In this document: piece by piece, positions 10,964-22,900 of the stretch
Layout: every line of letters begins with the position of its first letter
Position numbering within the stretch: position 1 is the first letter of the stretch
Origin: Dendrobium chrysotoxum
Taxonomy: Eukaryota > Streptophyta > Magnoliopsida > Asparagales > Orchidaceae
NCBI GenBank assembly: GCA_019925795.1
Contig: CM034305.1
Coordinates: 97,609,571-97,673,570 of the forward strand
Direction: 5' to 3'
DNA: 64,000 nt
Notes under the pieces: generated by a model
Seen by the model: only the letters and a program-made list of their open reading frames with translations
What the model was told of the DNA's origin: nothing
The model's database searches: none
Position numbers and translations under genes: made by a program

Positions 10964-13900
10964 GTGCGTTGTCCTTCACCCTCCCTCCTATCTCTCTCTC
11001 TCTCTCTCTCTCCATCTATTTAGTTTTCTTGCTTATCTGTTGTAAATTTGAGATCCAGGATTCTTTCTTAGGTCATAATTTGATACCTATTGTGCTGATT
11101 GTTGGATTCTTTGATTTATATACTCAATTGATAATATTTACCTTAGCATCCCCGTTTCTATCATGAATTTTGGTCATCGTGGGATTAATTATTTAATTGT
11201 CCGTGCCGGCCATTCACATGGCTATAGAAAGTTAGGAAGCTGTTTCTATTGCCGAATTTCTCATGTAGGATTTGAAGATTTCTCTGCCGCGGTAAAAAAA
11301 AAAATTACTAGTTGAAGACTGCGGTTGTTGTGCGGTCGTTCGTTCAAGTTTTGTTTTTCTGGGTTGAAGGAAATAACACTTCACTTAAATCTTGTCAGAT
11401 CTATAGGCAGATCTCGAGAAGATCATAAGCAATGAATTTTTTGCATTTATCATACCCAGCAGTAGGTAGATGATGAAAAAGGGAAATGCGATTTTAGGAG
11501 CTAAGATCGTAAGATGATTTCTAATGTGTATTTCAATTGCGACTGAACTTGGAAGCAAGACATAATTTTACAGAGAAACGAATCATTCGGTCATGAGGCA
11601 TATTTTTGGCTGCATGTGGTGTTTAAGGCATATTGTAACTTTTGACTTTCCTTTTATTTCCATGTTTCCTGAAGTTTATCATTGTTGATGCAACCTAAGT
11701 TCTAAAATCAAGGAGGAGAATAGTAGGCATGCAAATAAAACACTTCCTTTCAATTTCATATAAACAAACACCAAAATGATGGACACTTAGTAGAAAACTA
11801 ATATAGGAAATTTGTTAGGAAGTCGCATAAGAAAGAATAAATAACAAAACACATAAACTATAAACCCTCATAACAACCACGAAGGGTCACCTCACATGCA
11901 AACACAAACTAGGGAAGGTGCTCAAAGGAAAGGACAAAAGAGTATGATCCAACACAAGACTTTGCTCCTCTAGTAAACACCAAAAGAACAGGGCACATCA
12001 CCACTTACTACTCATAATAGTTTAGAGAAGAAAGATACATGTGGAAGGAAAACCGTGGAGAGAAGAAGTAGAAAGAAGATCGAGACGAAGAAGTAGCGGG
12101 AAGGTAGAAGATGGCTCGCAACATTAGAAGAAACCCTCAGGTTTAAAATGATTAACTCACAATAATTTTGAGAAGAAAGATACATGTGGAAGGGAAATCG
12201 TGGAGAGAAGAAGTAGAAAGAAGACCGAGATAAAGTAATAGGGGATAGGAAGAAGATCAGCTCGCAAGCTAAAAAAACCCTCAGGTTTACATTTTTTCTT
12301 TTAAAAAACTCCTTTAACACAATGAAATTCAGCCACTATGTATAGGAGAAAGAGAGGGAAAGAGCATTTAATTGCTCACATAAATGTGCCCCCAAAATAG
12401 CCAATAAAAATCACCCAAATCAACTCAGAAGAGGAGAAGCCAAAGCATTCTGCATAGGGAGACATCTAGTGAAAATTCGAGCAGCTAGCAGCAGGGAAAC
12501 CGAGTGGACAGCAACATGGAACTTGAGTGGACAGTAGGAAAATCGAATAGGCAGCAGAAAGAAACAAGCAACCATCAATCTAAGGGAAGGAATGGGCCAA
12601 GCCCAATAAGGAAAAGAAACAGCCTACAAATAATCACCCAACTAGCCACTAAGGAGCAAAATTAATATAAGTGGAAAGACAATGGTGTGAACCGACCTAA
12701 GAGCACCAAACCCGGCATGATCATTGGGTTGTTTTTCATCATAGGGCTTTACAAAATAAAACATAACGTTCAACAAAAAAAAAACATAAAATGTAAATTC
12801 TTGACTACATCAATTATGCAGACTTTCCGTTCAAGTAGCTTGGGCTGATGCTGTTAAGTTAGCTTTATTGTCATCATCTCGATTTACTTGAAGTGTCCTT
12901 AGGTTTGTCTGTTGGTGAGCTTTTTTCTGATATTGGCTTTTAATATATCTGGATGGAATGATGAAAAAAATGTTCAAAACTTGAAAAGTCGTCTCTATTG
13001 CCAAATCTCTATAGCAATAGTAACAAACCAATGTGCATTCGTTCATGTGGTATTGTCCCTGCCCCAAAGAGTGAGGTGAGGGGTTCACTTTGTGTGATTT
13101 AAAGGCCTACTAGTGATAGACATAGAGAACGAAAAGAACAAATCAATGCAAACAACACAAAGAAACCTTAGATTTAAAAGAAAGGAGTTTGAAATGAAGG
13201 AAAAAGAAGAATAATATCTCGATACTTGATTGGACAGATTTGTGAAATGAATCCCAACTTGTACATGTAGTAGGATCTATGGGATATAAAGACTAAAATA
13301 TCCATTATTATGAAATGAATGTAAAAATAAAACAAAAACCCAAATTTTTAAAATGCTCAACTTACATGAAGGTATACACATGATAATCTTGATACTTATA
13401 GTCTAAAAACTGAAAAGATAATGTCTTCACCACAGTCATGTTTCAGATTGTTGGATGATGTTGCACTGATGTAGGGGACACAAGTGCTGCATCAATTCTT
13501 AAGGGCAAGAAGAACCCGCTCTAGAGAGTGAAAATTGGAGCAGGCGTTCAAAATATCAAAAGCAATATATTGACGTTCAAAATACTCAATCAAGTTCATG
13601 TGAAGGAGACTTGTCATGCTGGTGAACAAGAAACAAGAATCATTGGGTACCAAAGTGAACTTATTAATAGAAATTGATTGATGTCCTATGTAGTGAACCT
13701 ATTGGCAATACTAGAACTTGTGTGGTAGATGAAGAAGAGACTTTACTAATAGGCATGTTAGTTGAAAAAAAATTGAGCTCATAAGTACCTTGTAAGGAAA
13801 AATATCCTCAGTATTAAATTTTGGACTTATTAGTATATGAAGAGACCAAGTTTGAAATATAAACATTAGAACCTAATATCATAATAATAATCTAATAAGG

Positions 13901-16900
13901 ACCAAAAGCTCTAACATTTTATTTCTTAAAAGAGCTTTCCAGATAGCATTCTGTTTTTAATATGGATCATACCAAAAGCACCTTCGTTCTATTCCTGGCA
14001 TTTACGTATTGCTTTAGCAATTTCTTTGTACTTGTTTGTTTGTGAATATTATTGTGAATATCAGTGGTCTATTTGACAAAGGATGATGTAGACTCAAAAT
14101 ATGTATGCAATGATATTAGGTTGATTAGATATAAAATTCTTCTAGGGTCCAGACTAGTTATTGCTAATGTGCTTATAGTTTTATTAGATGCATTGTTATG
14201 CGCAAATTCAACTGTGGAAAGGTGTAAATCCTAGTTTGCTTATACCAATTAAACATTTTAGTAAATTACATATGGTTTGATTGACTACTTTTGTTTGTCC
14301 TTTCGTCTGTGGATGCAAAGCTGGCAATGTTTTTTATGCTCCAAATAATTTTAATAATATTTTTTTCAGAAATAATTCACTAAATAGATATCACGATAAA
14401 ACACTATGATCAGAGGAAGGCCATGAAAGCACACATTTTGATGCCGGACTAAATGCCTAACATGGATGAAATAAGATTATTGCACGATTTTTTTGATTAG
14501 AGCATTAAGGCACAATTACTAGCACATGAAACAATAAGATAAAATAAGAGAAGGGTGCCGGCGTTTAGGCCAAATCACTAGCTAAGCATTTGAACCCACA
14601 AGATAAATTAGAAACTCAATAACATGCATAATGGTAGGAGTTTACTCAACATCCCTAATCTAACAATGAGATTAGAAAGCATAGAAAATCAATAACTCAA
14701 ATCCTACGGTTACTAAGCTTAGGCAAAATTAAGCAGAGCGATTCCTTGCGTTTATGTCACCACCTACAAGGTTAGAAAACAAAGAGGTAATTGAAAATGG
14801 AAGAAAAGTCAACCCTTATGCGGAGGGAAGTTGTCGCCGAAAGAAACCCTTTGATTTGCTAAGGGCGTCGGTGATGATTTGTAGAGGACGGTTGATGTAG
14901 CCTTGGAAGGGAAGCAGTGAAACAGCCAGAGGGATGGCGGGTGTGAATCGGCCGACGATAGTCCACCGTCCTTTGAATCTTTGATCGTCGATTGTATCCA
15001 CCAAGGGGATGTGGATCCGCTCGAAGTATTCTTCGACGGTGTTGTCGAAATCAAAGCCGACGTCGAAGAACGGGGAACGGAGGATGTCGATGTTGTCGTC
15101 GTCGTCAAGTACCAATCCGTAGTCCCATTCAGGGACCTCCATTCATGTTGGAGAAGAGAGGGTGGGTCGAAGATGAGGGACCCTTGCTGTTCTTGGAGCT
15201 TTGCCCTTGGAAAATTAGGGTTTTCACTTCGGAATCCAAGTAAGAGAGGGGGAGAGGGTGGTCGGCCTAGTGGGGAGGGGTTGGGGAAAAGTTAGGGTTA
15301 GGATAGGGAAGGGTTAAGGTTTCCAAATTCTGATTTTTGTGTCAGATTTTGGACTATTGGGAGGGAACTAAAAGAGGAAATTAGAATTTAATGGGAGATA
15401 GAATTGGAGAGAGAGAAGGGGAGAGAGGGGCGGCGGCAAGGGCATGGGGCCGGCGGCATTAAGGAGAGGGGAAGTAATTTGGGGGGGGGGATTAAATGGG
15501 TTTCTATTTTTAGCTTAGGGATTAGGAAAGGTTTTAATGAGATCCTATTTAAATTAAAATTCAAATAGGATCCTATTTGGAAACTTTCCAAAAATAAAAC
15601 TTAATAATTTAGGAAATGATTCTAAATTCAAATTAAAGTTATTTGAACTCAAAACATATCCCAAATTATTAAATCTAAAATAGGAAATAGGAAATAAGGG
15701 GAGGGATGGGGTAGGGCCGGCGGGAGAGAGGAGGGAGGCGGGTGGCTTGGTTGGCCGTGAGGTGTAAGGGGAGGTGGAGAGGGGCTGCCGTATGGGTGGT
15801 GGGAGGAGGAGGGGGGGGGGAGGGACCGTCGGGTAGGGAAGGGAAGGGAGGGAGAAAGAGTTTTAGAGAAGGGAGGAGAAGAGACCACGAACCCGGACTC
15901 TTCCTAGGTTGGTGGGTGATTCGCTTTCCCTTTCCTAGGAATTTCTCTCCATCGCTCTCAAGCTCACACAAGAACACAACATGCAGGATTTTTTTGTAAA
16001 ATATCATTCATTAACTCAAAAGATACATAGAGGGGCTTTAAATAGCCTCACATAAAGACACAACATAAAGACGACAATGCCCTCTGGGCTTACAAATAAT
16101 CCACCCTTGCATAAGGGGTAAAACAGGGAAATAAAACATAAAACTAATGAAAGAAAACGAAGACACAACAAGACTCAAAAATATAAGGACTCGATCGTGG
16201 CCGTCGATCGTCGGCCACGTCTTCGATAAACTTTCCATGTGGAGATGTCCTCATCACATTTTCTTTGAAAAATAGTTCATGAAAGCACACAATTTCTTTG
16301 AAAAATAGTTCGATAACATGACAAACATCATGACTTTCAGAACATGGCATGGAATGAGCCATTTTTAAACTGTGTCAACAACAACAATGATGGAGTCATG
16401 GCCACATGCAGTTTTGGATAATTCTGGATCAAAATCTATGTTAAGATCTTGCTAGGGAGTGATCGCAATATATAACAGAGTATATAAACCTACTTGTTGC
16501 TTAATAAAATTTTCAAGTTGCTGTATTCAACATTTGAGTAGCGTTCCAGCAATATCATGCTTATTGGAAGTCTAGAAGAGACATGATTCAATGGTACGGG
16601 TGATTTTATCTCTTTGCTGACATGGCTAACCATTCCACCAGCCTAATGCTCTGATTAAGAAATCATCTAAAGAAGTTTGTAGAATGCTAAGTTGAGTACC
16701 TTGATAGAGATAACTTTTATGAATAATAACTATAGTAAAAGGTTGGGGAACCAGAACCTTTCATTTCTGTTATATTAAATGGAAATTAGGTCAGGAACAT
16801 AATCATCACAAAGATGATAAAATATGGAGATAATTTTTTACAAATCCATCATTATGATAACATGACGTAAGATATTAGTGGTAGTATTTTAAACACCATG

Positions 16901-19900
16901 GATGTGTTTTAGAACAAAGCAATATTCGTATAAGAATTCAACTCATTTGGAATGATGAGTGCTTAATTTCTTTTGAGTTGTTAAGAATCAATGTGCTTGA
17001 TGCTTTGACAAGAGAATGAATTCCTTATGAAGCAAATAATCATTCCAAGATCTAAGAGTTTGCGCAATGACATAAAATTTATGGTGATAGAGTAACCTTG
17101 TCTAGCATCATTAAGCTTTCCATTAAAGAAGGCAATGATGTGATCTTCTTGGCTCAAGAAATCACTGATGTCAATGTCAGAAGCATCACATAATACTTCA
17201 AAAATTTTATCAAAGTTAGGTGATCTAAGAACAAATGAGGCTATCATTAAAACCATGATTTGTTTAATAGCCTTGATAGCAGGCGTGACTTGTGAAAGAT
17301 TTATTTTTAATTCTTAAGAGATCAATTAAGGGTGTAGTAATAGTGCTAAAGCTCTTCATAAAATTTTGATAAGTTGTATCTAAACCTTGGAATCCATGCT
17401 CGTCAAAGAGATTTCAGTAAGAGCCCATCGAAAATAGATTTTATTTTTTGTAGGATTGGATGTTAGGCCTTTATAGACACGGTAAAACTTAAGAAAGAAA
17501 CTTTAGGTTGAAGAATAAAACACTTTTTTGAGATTAATATACAACTTTTGACTCAAAATATATTTAGAACTTGTCAAATATATTCAGAGCGAGCAGATTA
17601 AAATTTTCTATAAATAAAAATATCTACAAAATTTACCCAAGAAATTTGTCTATAAGTGGCAAAATTCTTGATTCATAATGCACCTAAATATGCTGCATGC
17701 AAATGCTCGAAACACTTGATTTATAATTCACATCAATGTGTCTGAAAGGCTTAACAAGCCATTTATAGAGACCATGAGCAGACTTGAAGGTTTTCTTCCA
17801 TTTTTCACCGAGAGGAATGTGGATTTGATGATATCCATCACCAAACAATTTAATCTTAGAAAATATTGAAGAGTTAGAAACCATATCTAACATATTGCCT
17901 CCCAATCAAACTGGGCTTTGATATAAAAAAAAATTGAGAATGAGAATGATAGAACAATGTGAATACCCCAAAAAAAAAAAAAAGATTTGAAAAAAAGTTG
18001 TTTGAGAAGAGAAGGAAAAATAAGAAAAATATGGTAGTATGTACTTGATTGGAGACATTGATATTGCATCAATGTCCTTGTGGCAATAATAACTTGTCTC
18101 AAGATTCTGAAAATAGAATTAGCATTCAAAAGATTGGGGGCAATATGCTGTACCTTAGAAGAATCAATTAAAGTGTCATTTGAAGGAGCTCTGATCGGTG
18201 GACAAGGAAATGTTAGGAACAATTAGTCTGTCTTTGATAATTGGAATGACGTCCTAAACATGCTGATGAAATGAAAACACTACATAGAAAGTGCTCGGGG
18301 CACATGTCTCATGGTGCGCCTCAAACTGAGGTACACAAAAAATGCCTCGAGGCTTAAACATTACAATCACTAATGAGACTTACAACTTTTTTCTCTGAGG
18401 CATACACCTTGAGACTTTATGCTTCAAAATGTTAAAGGGGGTGCCTTAATAAGGTTGTGGGGAAAATATATTATATTATATTATATTATGATGTTAATAT
18501 ATATTATATTATATTATACTATACTGATATCTATTATACCTAATACAACGCTCGATCTAATACAACCGCTCGACATTACGGTTGTGAGGTCGAAAACCAA
18601 GAGAGGGAGTCATCTTCTTTGTGTGACTACGAGCTGATCAAGAGAGAGAGGTCTTCAAGCTAAGTGTGAGTGGTCTTCAAGTCGACCAAGAGCGAAAGGA
18701 GATGCAATTGAGAGTCTCTTTGTTTAGTTAAGTTTATGTTTTTTTATGATTACTATTATTGCTTATAATTGTCAATTGTTTGAGGGCCATCTTTGTTGGT
18801 TCTCAATATATTTTTTTTGGGCTCTTTTAGGTTATCTTTGAACATTGCCGTTGCCGTTGCCAGGTCTCAAGACGTGGATGAGAAAAGTGGAGGGTTGTGT
18901 TAGGTACTCGACAACCAGTGTAAAATTTGTCGAATAATTATGATCTGAATCTTTTAATACATTGTGGTAATGCTAGGGTATTTTCTGGATGTGACGTACT
19001 TTATGACCTGAATATAACGATAAGTGTGCAAAAGTCGCTGCACCGGCGTCTGGATGTAGTGTTAAATGGGCAAGGGTTCCCACATCATGGACGGATGTGG
19101 GCGAAGAAGCTAGTCAATGAAAATAAAATTAGGATAAGAACTTGGAATATAGATTCTCTTAAAATATAGGTTCTTTTACAATCAAATTAATTGATTTAAT
19201 AGATATATTGATTCATATGAAGATAAATATTCTATGCATTCAGGAAACTAAATATATAGGAGAGAGGGCTAAGGATATTGATAGTTTAGGATTTAAACTA
19301 TGGTATTCTGGTAGGAGTTGTACTAGAAATGATATATGTGTGATTATAGATAAGAGTTTGAAGGATAATGTTATAAAAATAAATAGAATTGGAGATAAAA
19401 TTATAGCTTTAAAGATTGTTGTTGATGCTAGGATTATTAATATTATGCTCCTCAAGTAGGTTTGGATATGTGTTCAAAATTAAAATTTTGGAATGACTTA
19501 GAAGAATTAATACAAAAGATACCTCTTGAAGAAAGTATTTTTATTGTAGGAGATTTAAATGACATGTTGATACTTGGTAGAGAGGTAGATAATTTTAAAA
19601 GCATTCACGGTAGCTATGAGTTTGGAGCGACTAATGAAGCTGGTAAGACCATATTATATTTTTTTTAGTTTATGATTTTGTAATTGTTAATATCTTATTT
19701 AAGAAAAGAGATGAGCATCTCATCACTTATAAGAATGGATATAGTAAAATTCATATTAATTATTTTCTTATAAGAAAAATAGATCGTTTTGATTGCGAAG
19801 ATTGTAAAGTTATTCCGAATGAAAGTTTATGTAGTAGAGCTCAGAGCTAGGGTTAGCACCTGAGAGTAGTGAGCTGAAGTTGAGGGTGAGTGGGTGCATT

Positions 19901-22900
19901 ATGAAAGGGAGAATGAGACCTGTTTCATGTGAGTGGGATAGATTGAGGTTGGGATATTTTGTAGTTTCACATGAGTGGAAGAGAGCGTCACTCGAGCTTT
20001 GCATTGTAGGCGTAGGCATGTGTTATAGCTCACATATTGGGATAGGTGCGTTAGTAGATTAAACTTTTTAATTAATTTATTTTTTATTTTTCTTTTTCTT
20101 TTTTAGCTAACGTTTGAATTTTGAGGTGAATGGTGTAAGTGGGTCTTATTTGCTTGATGCTATTTCAATATGATGCTTGGATTATTCCCATCTTATGGTC
20201 AAATTACATATATCAATGTACATTGCCTTTTTTTTCCTTTTTATTATTCTCTTTTAGCTAACATTAGAATTTTGGGGTGAATATTATACATGCTGGTCAT
20301 TAGTGAAATTATTATCATATTTGCCTGATACTGGTTTAATACCATCCTTGGATTTTTCTCATCTTATAGCCAAATTATGCAATCAAAGAAGGTTGTGAAT
20401 TTGACTAAAAAATCCAAGATAGCTCAAAATGCAAATCGGTTTGTTACTCGGATTAAGCTCATATCTAAATCAACAAGCCAAAGCCTGACTCTATTCAAAC
20501 TTGAATTGAGCCAAATTAGATTTGGATTAAAACATATGTGTATACATGTAAATGTTTGTGTGCATGTATGAATCTATGCATTACATTCTGTGTATAAGCA
20601 ATTATATATCTGAATATCGGGCTAAAAATGTATTCTAAGATTGAAAATCAAACTTATTTCTAGCCTGAATAGATGCTAATGAGTGAGTTGGAGCTGGAGT
20701 TGAGATTAAATTGGGCTTATAGCAACACGTAGCTCGGTTCGAGATTGAATCAAATGATTTTGAGGCGATTATGGACCGGATTTTAATGGTCTTTAGATTG
20801 AGTCATTGGCAGCCTTGGCATTAAAACACCCTTGCGCTATCATGTCTCTGAATTATATATGTTGTCATTTAGTATGGAATACGAATTTTTGAATATTGCT
20901 TGTATGTTGTTTTGCAACACTAATCTAGTATTTTTAGTTGTATTCAGGTGTACTTATATGGAGGTCAAGTAACATCTTGGAAGAATGATCTTGGAGAGGA
21001 GTTGCTTTTCGTGAGCAGTAAGGTAACAAAATTTTCTTGTGATCAGATCATTATTCAAGCATAAATATAGTTGAATCAAGTCATTTTGCGGAGCGATTTG
21101 TTTCATTTGCTATCCTTGATAGAATTCCAGTATAGTGGATAGCATCCTACATAACATCTTCACTAACCATTTTTCTCTATTTCCATGTACTTCAAATTTG
21201 GTTGAAAAGTTGGGCAACACAAATAGCCATTGAAATACACGGCAAATATTTTCTACGAAAATTTTGCTGATTCTACTCTTTTAATTTGGATGTGATGTGG
21301 TTGTTTGAAGTAATTTGTTTAAATAAATTTTCAAAATAAAATAATTAAAATATCATTATAGCTTACAATGTCATTTATCTACGAACTAACATAATAATTA
21401 AATTAATGGCAATATATGATTACTAACTTATGGATCCCCAATCTCATAATTAAAAAAGGATTTTTTGACCTATGTAAAAAGTATTTTCACATATTTATAT
21501 GGAAATCATTGTAGAAGTGCAAATTAGTAATTCATAGTAGAAACACCTCTTCTAAATAATTTTGAAGATTTGAGAAGAAACTATTATATGATCTGTTTTT
21601 TCTTTTAAAATCTTTGGATTCATATGATGATGAAGTGAATAATTGATAGAAGCTAATTTGATATCTCTATTATAACAACAAAAAATCAAAATTCTTGCAT
21701 TGCAATGATCATAACTCTTGAAGCATGCAACTCTGATTACAAATGGTTCTATTGTACTACTCAACTATTAGTTGAATGCCATAAAAAAAAGGATTAGTTT
21801 TCAATTGATTAACTTAATTCAAATAGGATTTTTTTTGTAATTGATTAGCTTAATTCAAATAGAAATTAATTCATTTAATAAATTAAACTAATTTTGAAAT
21901 TACCATTTGCATGATGAATTCATGCATGCTCATTGTAGTATTGATGCCACCGTCTTTTAGCTGCACTATAAGAAGCACGATTTTTCTGTTTTTTTTTAAT
22001 TTCGATTCTGTGTTCATATTCACATATCTTTGATGGCTATATTCTCATCTTCGTTTAGCTTCCTTTGCTAATATTTCATAAAAAAGATTGTAGTTTTGAA
22101 TAATTTTTTTGTTCGATATACATGTTAATTTGGTCTAAAAGTTTAAGAATAAAAAAATAATTATGTATTTATAAAATTGTAATAATTAATTTAAATTGAA
22201 GAAAAAATTTAACCATACAAATAGCTGGAAAGGAATGTTTTCTGTGCATCTTAACCTAAAATTATTACACCACTTTGTCTATTGAAGAGAACTTTGGAGG
22301 AAAAAAATACAAAAAGAACCTAATTTTTCTTGGCTGAATTTATTTTAGTGGAATATCAAACATCTTTGAATAGTACTATAGATAAAAATTGAATGATTAT
22401 TATGTTTTTTCTTAGTAGATTTTATTTTAGTGGAATTTCAAGGGCCATTTTAAGGTACAATGAATTCAATACAAATATGTGGTGTCTGCTACATGAATCA
22501 TTTTTCTCCATTGTATCCTCTTAAGAGTTAAATTCTCATTTAAATCTAATAACGAAAGGTTTTTTCTAAAATTTTTTAACCAAGCCTTTTTAAGTCTACC
22601 TCTACCTTTCTTAACATAAGTCAAATATAATACATCTACTTTCCCAACCGAGTTGTCGGAAGGCCGCTGTTTTATGTGATCAAACCATTTAAAGCGACTC
22701 ACTCTAATCTTATCTTTCATTGGATCTACTCTAATCTTTTCACGTATATGCTCATTTCGTATCCTATCTCTAAGAGTAAAGCCACTCATCCGCCTGAGCA
22801 TCCTCATCTCTGCAACACAACTTAATAGTATGCTTCTCTTTTAATGGCCAACATTCTGCACCATAAAGCATTGCAGGTCTAACCATCATCTTATAGAATT

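Larger units (their letters stand above)
13130..18240 (-). mobile_element. Decayed Ty3/gypsy (chromovirus-like) element
   Basis: Minus-strand pol pieces lie in gypsy order: reverse transcriptase (17905-17684, SSIFSKIKLFGDGYHQIHI), RNase H (17256-16981, IFEVLCDASDIDISDFLSQE), integrase (16362-16262, MAHSMPCSESHDVCHVIELF) and, beyond the inserted solo LTR, the rest of integrase (14438 downward, CFHGLP, then YRDIYLVNYF and a FHPQTDGQ-like segment near 14320). Tail and chromodomain-like sequence appears twice, at about 13600-13420 and 18220-17950, suggesting two overlapping copies or a rearranged one. Frames are full of stops. The integrase is split at a CATTT duplication by the solo LTR, so the insertion post-dates this element. 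Confidence 0.75.

Noticed and set aside
14809..15108. Thr/Ser-rich ORF in another frame over the LTR-internal ORF
   Set aside because: It is a shadow frame. Its reading changes heavily between copies, while the 14816-15142 frame is conserved.
15649..16007. Pro/Ser-rich ORFs in the solo LTR
   Set aside because: They match the low-complexity CCACC-rich part that is not conserved in sequence between LTR copies, unlike the ORF at 14816-15142.
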